DNA of 5,851 bases. It comes from Thermotoga sp. GTDB taxonomy: Bacteria > Thermotogota > Thermotogae > B21-G9. The notes under the pieces are model-generated. The model did no database searches. It saw only the letters and a list, made by a program, of their open reading frames with translations, and was not told where the DNA came from. Both the position numbers and the translations under genes were made by a program. Below are positions 1 through 5,851 of the stretch, one piece after another. Within the stretch, counting starts at the first letter, position 1. Each line of letters starts with the position of its first letter. The DNA lies in assembly GCA_003641545.1 (NCBI GenBank), contig QNAU01000086.1:1-5851 (forward strand). Direction: 5' to 3'.

Positions 1-970
1 GAAGATAACGATATACATTCTGACCTTTTTTGTTGCGGTAACCTTGGATTGGATGATCCCAAGGTTCATGCCTGGAAATCCGATATTGATACTGGTGTCG
101 AGATTCACCGGACTGCCTCAATCTGCCAAGGTCATGTACAGTTATTTGGTGAAAGCGTTCGGTCTGGATGAACCTCTGTGGAAACAATACTTGAACTTCT
201 GGATTGCTTTTCTGAAAGGTGATCTGGGTGTGAGTATCTACATGTATCCCAAACCCGTCGTGGATATTCTCAAACAGGCTGTTCCATACGATGTAGCTCT
301 ACTTCTACCTTCCATAACACTCAGCTGGATAGTGGGAAACAAGCTTGGAGCAGTTGCAGCGAGGACGAAGAAGCTTGACAGCATAGTATTACCCATATTT
401 TACATACTCACCGCGACACCGTATCTCTGGCTTGGGATTCTTCTCGCATGGTTTTTGGGTGTCGTTCTCGGTTTGTTCCCGATAGCCGGAGCTTACAGCT
501 TTTCCACCGTTCCCAGTTTCAGTTTGGATTTCATCTTGGATTTCTTAGGACACTGGATCCTTCCGTTTCTCTCCCTTTTCATCGTGATGCTTGGAGGATG
601 GGCTATAGGTATGAGAAACATGATAATATACGAGCTCGAGGCTGATTACGTGAAGTACCTGGAATCCCTTGGTGCATCACAACAACTCATAAGAAAATAC
701 GCTTTCAGGAACGCAGTTTTACCACAGGTAACTGGACTCGCACTTCAGCTCGGTACGATAGTAGCCGGTGCGCTCACAACAGAGATAATATTTTCCTACC
801 CCGGTATAGGTTACATATTGCTCGAAGCTATACTGCATGAAGATTACTTTCTGATACAGGGTTGTTTCCTGTTCATAATACTCGGTGTGTTGTTGGCTAA
901 CTTTTTCATAGACATAATTTACGTGATCATAGATCCGAGGATAAGGTATTCATACGGTGGTGAAATTTGA
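1..970 (+). CDS. Opp/Dpp-type ABC importer, permease subunit B (5' end cut by window edge)
   Basis: This is one of two membrane subunits of a binding-protein-dependent importer in the inner membrane, forming half of the translocation pore. The frame is open to the left edge (first full codon at base 2), so the TTG at 44 is not the start. The 322 visible residues begin inside the first membrane helix, followed by the family's MIPRFMPGNP segment (about residues 18-27), so probably only 5-15 residues are missing. Further hydrophobic segments lie near residues 97-119, 126-158, 184-204, 240-265 and 282-310. The cytoplasmic EAA-type loop that docks the ATPase is at about 214-244 (EADYVKYLESLG, then RNAVLPQV). 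The end, IIDPRIRYS, is the DppB-family hallmark. The stop overlaps the next gene's ATG by one base (TGATG). The family assignment is firm. The substrate is inferred: peptides and oligosaccharides are both carried by this family, and the downstream LacI-type regulator favours a sugar. Confidence 0.95.
   Translation, partial: KITIYILTFFVAVTLDWMIPRFMPGNPILILVSRFTGLPQSAKVMYSYLVKAFGLDEPLWKQYLNFWIAFLKGDLGVSIYMYPKPVVDILKQAVPYDVALLLPSITLSWIVGNKLGAVAARTKKLDSIVLPIFYILTATPYLWLGILLAWFLGVVLGLFPIAGAYSFSTVPSFSLDFILDFLGHWILPFLSLFIVMLGGWAIGMRNMIIYELEADYVKYLESLGASQQLIRKYAFRNAVLPQVTGLALQLGTIVAGALTTEIIFSYPGIGYILLEAILHEDYFLIQGCFLFIILGVLLANFFIDIIYVIIDPRIRYSYGGEI
956..963 (+). promoter_or_regulatory. Ribosome binding site deciding the permease C start
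   Basis: GGTGGTGA matches the ideal Shine-Dalgarno GGAGGTGA at 7 of 8 bases. It sits 6 bases before the ATG at 970 but only 3 before the in-frame TTG at 967, so the ATG is the better start. It lies within the last codons of permease B, as expected for translational coupling. Confidence 0.7.
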
Positions 971-1827
971 TGGAAGCAATATCGACGAGGAGAGAACTTC
1001 TCTTCTTCGCCTTGAGAAATAAAAAGATGAGAGTGGGAATATCGATATTCACCTTCTTCGTCGTGTTGGCAATCGTGGGTCCACATCTCACGGGATATGA
1101 CCCCTTGGATTACGTTGGACCCGGTTATCATCCTCCATGTAGAGAATTCTGGCTTGGAACTACAACCTTCGGTCAGGATGTCTTCACACAGTTGGTGTAT
1201 GGTTTGAGAGCTTCTTTCTTTGTCGGATTGCTCGGCGGAGGAATAGCAACGATTATTGGATTGATAGTTGGTTTCTTCGCGGGGTACAGAGGAGGAATGA
1301 TCGATGAGATACTCATGATGATGACGAACGTGATGCTCGTCATACCGACACTGGCTCTCCTCATAATAATAGCAGCTTACCTTCCATACAGGGGAATACT
1401 CATAGAGAGTGTGATCATCGGTTTAACCGCGTGGCCCTGGACCGCGAGGGCGGTGAGGGCACAAACTCTATCATTGAAAACGAGGGAATTCGTCGATCTT
1501 GCGAGAATAAGTGGGATGAATTCCATCAGGATAATAGCCGAAGAGATAGCACCAAACATGATGTCTTACATCTTCATGGTCTTCATACTTCAATTCGGCG
1601 GTGCAATCCTCTCTGCGGTTGGCTTGGATTTCATAGGACTCGGTCCCACGAGAGGCATATCCATAGGAATAATGATGCAACAGGCTGTTCTGTGGAATGC
1701 CATACAGCTCGGAATGTGGTGGTGGGCTATTCCACCTGGATTGGCTATTACTCTCATAGTTGGATCGCTCTATTTCATGAACACCGGGTTGGATGAGGTC
1801 TTCAATCCAAAGTTGAGGGAGATGTGA
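970..1827 (+). CDS. Opp/Dpp-type ABC importer, permease subunit C
   Basis: This is the second membrane subunit of the importer, 285 residues from the ATG at 970, which is normal for the DppC/OppC family. The N-terminal OppC-type segment has one helix at about residues 22-38 and then the family motif WLGTTTFGQDVF (61-72) leading into YGLRASF, equivalent to the usual LGTDxxGRDVFSRxxYGxR. Five more hydrophobic segments follow to about residue 270. The EAA-type ATPase-docking loop is at about 172-198 (REFVDLARISGM, then IAPNMM). The C-terminus NTGLDEVFNPKLR matches the family's GLRDxLDPR ending. In the motif, Thr-Thr-Thr and Gln replace the usual Asp and Arg; I recall this from sugar-carrying members but cannot verify it here. 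The gene overlaps permease B by one base and ATPase D by four, so the subunits are made together. Confidence 0.95.
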   Translation: MEAISTRRELLFFALRNKKMRVGISIFTFFVVLAIVGPHLTGYDPLDYVGPGYHPPCREFWLGTTTFGQDVFTQLVYGLRASFFVGLLGGGIATIIGLIVGFFAGYRGGMIDEILMMMTNVMLVIPTLALLIIIAAYLPYRGILIESVIIGLTAWPWTARAVRAQTLSLKTREFVDLARISGMNSIRIIAEEIAPNMMSYIFMVFILQFGGAILSAVGLDFIGLGPTRGISIGIMMQQAVLWNAIQLGMWWWAIPPGLAITLIVGSLYFMNTGLDEVFNPKLREM

Positions 1828-2780
1828 AGGTGTCGCTCAGGGTGGAGAATTTGAGAATCTATTACAGAACTCTTAGGGGTTATGTCAAGGCAGTCGATGG
1901 TGTGAGTTTTGAGATGGGGGATGAGGAAGTCTTGGGAGTCGCCGGTGAATCTGGATGTGGAAAATCCACACTCGGAAATTCACTCATACTCCTCAAACCT
2001 CCCATGACTTACATGGAGGGCAGAGTGTTTCTCGATGGTGAGGAAGTTCCGATATGGGACAACGAGAAGATGAGAAGATTCCGATACAGGAGGATATCCA
2101 TAATCCCTCAATATGCCATGAATGCGTTGAATCCAACGAAAAAGCTCAAGGTTTTGATGGATGATCTCTTGAGAGAACACGGATCCGATTTCAAATCCCA
2201 CACGGCGGAGATACTCAGGAGATTGAAAATGGTGAACCTTCCGGAATCCGTTTTGAACATGTATCCCATAGAATTATCTGGTGGCATGAAACAAAGGATG
2301 GTGATGGTCATATCCACGCTGATGAACCCCTCACTTCTCATAGCGGATGAGATAACCTCTGCCTTGGATGTTTCAACGCAGAAGGCAGTGATAGAAATGT
2401 TGTTGGAATTCAAGAGTCGAGGATTCGTGAGAAAAATATTCTTCATAACGCATGACATATCCGTGCTTTACCAGATAGCATCGAGTATCTTGGTGATGTA
2501 TGCTGGGAAACTCGTGGAGAAGGCATCAACCGACGAGATCCTTGAAAAACCTTTTCATCCATACACTGAGATGCTGATCTCCTCACTACCGAAGATAGGA
2601 ATAAAGTATGGTGAAAGGAAACTGAAGGGAATTCCCGGTCAGCCACCACCTCTCTTGAAACCTCCAGAAGGATGCAGATTCAAGGATAGATGTCCGTATC
2701 GTCATTCTAAATGTGATGAAGAACCTCCGATAGTCGAAATATCCGATGATCACGTTGTATCCTGTTGGAAATATGCGTAA
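1824..2780 (+). CDS. Opp/Dpp-type ABC importer, ATP-binding subunit D
   Basis: This cytoplasmic ATPase powers the importer, probably as a heterodimer with the next gene's product. It has 318 residues, normal for OppD/DppD. All ABC motifs are present: Walker A GESGCGKST (41-49), Q-loop Gln96, signature LSGGM (151-155), Walker B LLIADE (171-176, catalytic Glu176), D-loop SALD (179-182) and switch His210. The residue after the Walker B Glu is Ile, not the usual Pro. The C-terminal OppD-type extension (PGQPPPLL, 271-278) carries Cys284, Cys290, Cys297 and Cys314, spaced C-x5-C-x6-C-x16-C, the arrangement reported to hold a [4Fe-4S] cluster in a DppD homologue. The GTG at 1824 overlaps the preceding stop (GTGA). 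GAGG at 1815-1818 is 5 bases away. A GTG at 1830 with the GAGGGAG at 1815-1821 placed 8 bases before it is an equally good start, two residues shorter. Confidence 0.95.
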   Translation: MKVSLRVENLRIYYRTLRGYVKAVDGVSFEMGDEEVLGVAGESGCGKSTLGNSLILLKPPMTYMEGRVFLDGEEVPIWDNEKMRRFRYRRISIIPQYAMNALNPTKKLKVLMDDLLREHGSDFKSHTAEILRRLKMVNLPESVLNMYPIELSGGMKQRMVMVISTLMNPSLLIADEITSALDVSTQKAVIEMLLEFKSRGFVRKIFFITHDISVLYQIASSILVMYAGKLVEKASTDEILEKPFHPYTEMLISSLPKIGIKYGERKLKGIPGQPPPLLKPPEGCRFKDRCPYRHSKCDEEPPIVEISDDHVVSCWKYA

Positions 2781-2786
2781 GAGGTG
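2781..2786 (+). promoter_or_regulatory. Ribosome binding site deciding the ATPase F start
   Basis: GAGGTG directly follows the TAA of ATPase D and is 6 bases before the ATG at 2793 (9 before the ATG at 2796). The GTG at 2784 lies inside this site, so it cannot be the start that the site serves. Confidence 0.7.
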
Positions 2787-2792
2787 TGGGGA

Positions 2793-3734
2793 ATGATGGT
2801 TCTCGAGAACGTGACGAAGATTTACAGGATAGGAACCTTTGGTGGGAAGAGATTGAAAGCAGTCGATGATGTCTCCTTCGAGATAGATGAAGGGGAGATA
2901 GTATCATTGATAGGTGAGAGTGGGAGTGGAAAGACGACCATAGGTAAGATGATACTGAGATTGATACGACCAACATCTGGAAGAATACTGTTCAACGGGA
3001 AGGACATCGGTCAGTTCAAAAAGAACGAACTCAAGGATTATTACAGAAAAGTTCAAGGTGTGTTCCAAGATCCGTTCAGTTCATACAACCCTTTGTATAA
3101 GGTGGATAGAATATTCGATATAGCGCGGGAGGAATTCTTCCCGGATATTGGAAGGAACGAATGGAAAAACAGAATAGAGGAAAAACTCAGGTCCGTGGGA
3201 TTGAATCCGCTCGAAGTTCTGGGAAAATTCCCACATCAACTCAGTGGGGGTCAACTTCAAAGGTTGTTGATAGCAAGAGCCTTGGTGATGAATGTGAGAT
3301 TCCTCGTCGCGGACGAAATAATAAGCATGTTGGATGCATCAACGAGGATAGACGTTTTGAACCTCCTCGCAGAGTTGAAGGATTCGGGTTTGTCGATCTT
3401 GTTCATAACGCACGATCTATCCCTTGGATATTACATAAGCGATAAAACCGTCATACTCTACAGGGGATCTATAATGGAGTACGGTGATACCGAAAAGATA
3501 TTCAATTCCCCTGCCCATCCTTACACGATCTCGCTCATGGAATCGATTCCGAGAATTGATGAAAGATGGAGAATGAGGAGTGCGGTCATCCAAGGGAAAG
3601 AAAAATCCATTCGAAATGGTCGTATGTGCAAATTCTATCATCGGTGCTTCAAAGGTGATGAAAGTTGTGTCGAACCCCCTCTGATCGAAGTGGAGAAGGA
3701 TCATTTCGTCAGATGTTCCAAGATAGGCACTTGA
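2793..3734 (+). CDS. Opp/Dpp-type ABC importer, ATP-binding subunit F
   Basis: This is the second cytoplasmic ATPase of the importer, 313 residues from the ATG at 2793; the ATG at 2796 is also possible. Numbered from 2793, it has Walker A GESGSGKTT (41-49), Q-loop Gln92 in FQDPFSSYNP, signature LSGGQ (150-154), Walker B LVADE (171-175, catalytic Glu175), D-loop SMLD and switch His207. FQDPFSSYNP and SMLDAS are typical of the OppF side of the pair, and SMLDAS distinguishes it from subunit D (SALDVS). As in D, Ile replaces the Pro after Walker B. The C-terminal extension is less canonical than in D and lacks the PGQPP stretch, but keeps Cys279, Cys285, Cys292 and Cys308 (C-x5-C-x6-C-x15-C). Twelve bases separate it from ATPase D. 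Both nucleotide sites look catalytically intact, as no key residue is missing. Confidence 0.95.
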   Translation: MMVLENVTKIYRIGTFGGKRLKAVDDVSFEIDEGEIVSLIGESGSGKTTIGKMILRLIRPTSGRILFNGKDIGQFKKNELKDYYRKVQGVFQDPFSSYNPLYKVDRIFDIAREEFFPDIGRNEWKNRIEEKLRSVGLNPLEVLGKFPHQLSGGQLQRLLIARALVMNVRFLVADEIISMLDASTRIDVLNLLAELKDSGLSILFITHDLSLGYYISDKTVILYRGSIMEYGDTEKIFNSPAHPYTISLMESIPRIDERWRMRSAVIQGKEKSIRNGRMCKFYHRCFKGDESCVEPPLIEVEKDHFVRCSKIGT

Positions 3735-3823
3735 TACGGGGTAGGGTGAATGTTCAAAGATGGGTTTTCCTTTGGTTCTTCGATGGAAGGGGATGGAGCA
3801 TGGGTACGGATACATCGAGATTT

Positions 3824-3832
3824 GGGAGGAGG
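3824..3832 (+). promoter_or_regulatory. Strong ribosome binding site deciding the LacI-type regulator start
   Basis: GGGAGGAGG lies 4 bases before the GTG at 3837 (7 bases if GGAGG at 3825-3829 is taken as the core). It ends the 102-base spacer 3735-3836. The frame is also open upstream to an ATG at 3750, but that start has no usable spacing to a Shine-Dalgarno and would add a 29-residue head unlike any LacI-family N-terminus. I see no convincing -35/-10 pair or long inverted repeat in the spacer. Confidence 0.8.
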
Positions 3833-3836
3833 AAAG

Positions 3837-4838
3837 GTGGTAACCATAAAGGATGTTGCGAAAAGAGCTGGTGTATCGATTGCAACCGTTTCGAGAGTTT
3901 TGAACGGAAATCCACATGTTTCAGAGGACACCAGGAAGAAAGTCCTGAAAGCGGTCAGGGAACTGGGATACAGATTCAAAGTATCACCCAGGAAGATCGA
4001 TGAGATATCCAAAACGGTTGGAGTTCTGATACCCAACCTCATAGGTTACCACTACCCTGAGATAGTCATGGGTGCCGAGGAGGAACTGTGGAAAAACGGT
4101 TTCGATCTTTTAATATCCATGGCGCGGGATATACCGGATGTTGAGTATGAGATGCTGGAGGATTATTTCAAGAGAAAGGTGGATGGTGTCATAGTCTGCA
4201 CACCCAAGAGTAACGAGAGAAAGCTTGAGATATTCATAAAGAGTGGGATACCCGTGGTGGCAGTCGATCACAGAATAGAGGAAGTGAGGGTCGATTCCGT
4301 CAACATAGACAACGTTCTTGGAGCCTACAAGGTCATGAAATATCTCTACGAAAATGGTCACAGGAAGATCCTCTTCATGCGTGGGCTTCAGAATGTCTAT
4401 TCAGCCATCGACAGGGAGAAGGGTGTGCTGAAATTTCGAAGAAAACATCCAGATGTCGAGCTGAAGATGAGTTCTTCTGGAACCTTCGAACCGGATCTTG
4501 GGTATGAGTTCATGAAAAGATACTTGAAGAAAAACGGACTTGACATAACCGCCATATTCTGCGCCAGCGATTACACCGCACTTGGGGTCATATCCTGCTT
4601 AACGGATGAGGGAATAGATGTTCCAAACGATGTTTCAATCGTGGGATTCGATGATTCACCTTTCGCTCCATACATGGTTCCCCCCTTGACCACCATGTCC
4701 CAACCGAGGAGGGAGATGGGAAGAATAGGAGCGCAACTTCTAATAGACAGGATAAATTCGAAGAACACGAGGATATTCAGAAGGGTCGTCCTCCCGGTGG
4801 AATTGGTCGAGAGAAAGTCCGTTCGGAAGATATCATGA
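3837..4838 (+). CDS. LacI/GalR-family transcriptional repressor
   Basis: This is a sugar-responsive DNA-binding regulator of 333 residues from the GTG at 3837, the usual family length. The N-terminus VTIKDVAKRAGVS begins the LacI helix-turn-helix, with the recognition part VSIATVSRVLNG at 13-24. The hinge region (45-58) is atypical: aligned on Tyr45, Pro51 and Ile54 replace the conserved Ala and the minor-groove Leu. The effector domain (from about 60) is a periplasmic-binding-protein type I fold. Visible landmarks are DNVLGA (158-163), Arg193 at the usual ligand-contacting Arg, ASD (243-245), VGFDD (269-273) and PPLTTMSQP. The effector is unknown; I infer a sugar or breakdown product imported by the transporter encoded just upstream. 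It follows ATPase F by 102 bases on the same strand without an obvious promoter, so co-transcription and self-regulation are likely. Its stop is 5 bases from the convergent leuB stop. Confidence 0.93.
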   Translation: MVTIKDVAKRAGVSIATVSRVLNGNPHVSEDTRKKVLKAVRELGYRFKVSPRKIDEISKTVGVLIPNLIGYHYPEIVMGAEEELWKNGFDLLISMARDIPDVEYEMLEDYFKRKVDGVIVCTPKSNERKLEIFIKSGIPVVAVDHRIEEVRVDSVNIDNVLGAYKVMKYLYENGHRKILFMRGLQNVYSAIDREKGVLKFRRKHPDVELKMSSSGTFEPDLGYEFMKRYLKKNGLDITAIFCASDYTALGVISCLTDEGIDVPNDVSIVGFDDSPFAPYMVPPLTTMSQPRREMGRIGAQLLIDRINSKNTRIFRRVVLPVELVERKSVRKIS

Positions 4839-4843
4839 GTTCC

Positions 4844-5851
4844 TCAGAGAATTTTCGAAAGATTCTCGCATATTCTATCCCCCATCTCCGACGTGGAGAT
4901 GAATCTTCCATCTTCCGATATGTCTTTGGTTCTGTAACCCTGCTCTAAGGTCATCTCCACAGTTTCATCCACTTTATCAGCTATCTCATCCATGTGGAAA
5001 GAATACCTCAGCATCATGGAGAGTGAAAGTATCTGGGCGATCGGGTTCGCCAGATTCTTTCCCGCTATGTCCGGTGCGGATCCACCAGCCGGTTCGTAAA
5101 GATTCACCCTCTCCCCGAAGGATGCGGAAGGTAGCATCCCGAGTGATCCCGCAAGAACCGCTGATTCATCGGAGAGGATATCACCGAACATGTTCGTGGT
5201 CAGTATAACATCGAATCTCGAAGGATTCAGTATCAACTGCATCGCCGCGTTGTCAACGTAAAGATGCTCCAAGAAGACATCGGGATACTCCTTTGAAACA
5301 TTTTCCACCACTTTTCTCCAAAGCATGGAACTGTACAGCACGTTGGCTTTATCAACGGATGTGACTTTTTTTCTTCTTCTCCTCGCTATTTCGAAGGCAA
5401 GTTTGGCTATTCTCCTGACCGTTTCAGCGTCATACACCATGGTGTCCAACCCCACATCATCTTCCAACTTCTTCGGCTCACCGAAGTATATCCCGAGGGA
5501 TAATTCCCTGACCGTCACAAGATCGACTTCATCTTTCAGCACCCTATCCGACAGCGGTGATATTCCAATCAGAGCCCTGTAAACCTTCACAGGACGCAGG
5601 TTGGTGTGTAATTTTAAAAATTTCCTCAAACCGAGTAAACCACCTATTTCAGGTTTCAAATGTGGTGGCAGATCATCCCATTCCTTCCCCCCCACACTTC
5701 CGAGAAGAATCGCATCCGAATTCTCGCATATCTTTTTCGTCTCATCTGGGAAAGGTGTTCCAAATTTGTCGTAAGCTTCTCCACCTATGTGTCCGAAGAT
5801 CCTTTCAAACGATACTCCCGTTTTTCTCTCGACAACGTCCAAAACCTTCAA
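4844..5851 (-). CDS. leuB: 3-isopropylmalate dehydrogenase (5' end cut by window edge)
   Basis: LeuB is a cytoplasmic enzyme that oxidises and decarboxylates (2R,3S)-3-isopropylmalate with NAD+ to 2-oxoisocaproate, the third dedicated step to leucine. The 335 visible residues end normally. The first codon at the edge is TTG (Leu of a conserved LKVLDVVE stretch), not a start, so about 20 residues with the GDGIGPEV motif lie outside. In visible numbering, the substrate arginines are Arg76 (GLLGLRK), Arg86 (NLRP) and Arg115 (VRE). Catalytic Tyr122 (GIYFGEP) and Lys168 (SVDKANVL) and metal-binding Asp200, Asp224 and Asp228 (GDILSDE) are all in register with the Thermus enzyme. EPAGGSAPDIAG (253-264) with Asp261 indicates NAD use. 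The Leu72-Leu73 pair before Arg76 favours isopropylmalate over isocitrate or homoisocitrate. The usual GGPKWD is GGKEWD here. It is unrelated to the transporter and faces it; its promoter and likely leu neighbours are to the right. Confidence 0.96.
   Translation of the reverse strand: MKVLDVVERKTGVSFERIFGHIGGEAYDKFGTPFPDETKKICENSDAILLGSVGGKEWDDLPPHLKPEIGGLLGLRKFLKLHTNLRPVKVYRALIGISPLSDRVLKDEVDLVTVRELSLGIYFGEPKKLEDDVGLDTMVYDAETVRRIAKLAFEIARRRRKKVTSVDKANVLYSSMLWRKVVENVSKEYPDVFLEHLYVDNAAMQLILNPSRFDVILTTNMFGDILSDESAVLAGSLGMLPSASFGERVNLYEPAGGSAPDIAGKNLANPIAQILSLSMMLRYSFHMDEIADKVDETVEMTLEQGYRTKDISEDGRFISTSEMGDRICENLSKIL
4847..4867. repeat. Inverted repeat / hairpin at the convergent junction
   Basis: Arms GAGAAT (4847-4852) and ATTCTC (4862-4867) are perfect complements. 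Pairing extends inward through one G-T wobble and two A-T pairs to a 9-bp stem with a 3-base loop. It lies 9 bases after the regulator's stop and covers the last codons of leuB. Neither side is followed by a run of T in its direction of transcription, so it is not a classical rho-independent terminator, though it could protect or pause either transcript's 3' end. Confidence 0.4.

Noticed and set aside
44..46. TTG as the start codon of permease B
   Set aside because: The frame is open to the left edge and the upstream codons encode the first part of the expected N-terminal membrane helix, so the gene is simply cut by the window.
448..645. Small plus-strand open frame inside permease B
   Set aside because: It lies entirely within a well-supported membrane protein gene, has no family resemblance and no ribosome site of its own that I can see.
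3750..3836. N-terminal extension of the LacI-type regulator from the ATG at 3750
   Set aside because: No Shine-Dalgarno at proper spacing, low-complexity Gly-rich peptide unlike the family, and a strong ribosome site exactly before the GTG at 3837.
3735..3836. Promoter or LacI operator for the regulator gene
   Set aside because: I found no -35/-10 pair with acceptable spacing and no palindrome longer than about 4 bp per arm in the spacer.
3417..3917. 166-codon minus-strand open frame across the end of ATPase F and the regulator start
   Set aside because: It is antisense to two confident genes and its translation is Ser/His/Arg-rich with no recognisable motif, the usual look of a shadow frame.
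4847..4867. Rho-independent terminator for the regulator or leuB
   Set aside because: The stem is real, but it is AT-rich and no T-run follows it on either strand, so I list it only as an inverted repeat.
5325..5582. 85-codon plus-strand open frame antisense to leuB
   Set aside because: Leu/Ser/Thr-rich shadow of the conserved leuB reading frame; no ribosome site and no plausible family.
1..5851. A new mobile, defence or CRISPR-like system
   Set aside because: No direct-repeat array, transposase, integrase, tRNA, or unknown gene is visible; every gene fits a known metabolic or transport family.

Overview
The window looks like chromosomal DNA of a thermophilic bacterium of the Thermotogota, close to Thermotoga or Pseudothermotoga. 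The grounds are heavy ATA (Ile) and AGA/AGG (Arg) codon use at moderate GC, strong GGAGGTGA-like ribosome binding sites, frequent GTG starts, tightly packed genes, and a LeuB protein that resembles, from memory, the Thermotoga maritima enzyme. The genus is an inference and was not checked by a search.

Bases 1-3734 hold four plus-strand genes of one Opp/Dpp-type ABC importer: permease B (5' end cut by the window edge), permease C, ATPase D and ATPase F. The junctions are a 1-base overlap, a 4-base overlap and a 12-base gap, so the genes are almost certainly one translationally coupled operon. The substrate-binding protein is not in the window and is probably upstream. Although the family is named for peptides, many such systems in hyperthermophiles carry oligosaccharides. 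The LacI-type regulator that follows makes a sugar substrate the better guess here.

Bases 3735-3836 are a 102-base spacer with no convincing promoter, ending in a very strong ribosome binding site. Bases 3837-4838 encode the LacI/GalR-family repressor on the plus strand, probably co-transcribed with the transporter and controlling it in response to the imported sugar.

Bases 4844-5851 are leuB (3-isopropylmalate dehydrogenase, leucine biosynthesis) on the minus strand, cut at its 5' end by the right edge of the window. It converges on the regulator with only 5 bases between the stop codons. A 9-bp hairpin lies just inside the leuB 3' end.

I see no RNA gene, mobile element, CRISPR array or clearly new system. 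The points worth a second look are the cysteine quartets on both ATPases (possible iron-sulfur sites), the shared Pro-to-Ile change after Walker B, an altered hinge helix in the repressor, and the very tight convergent junction with leuB.
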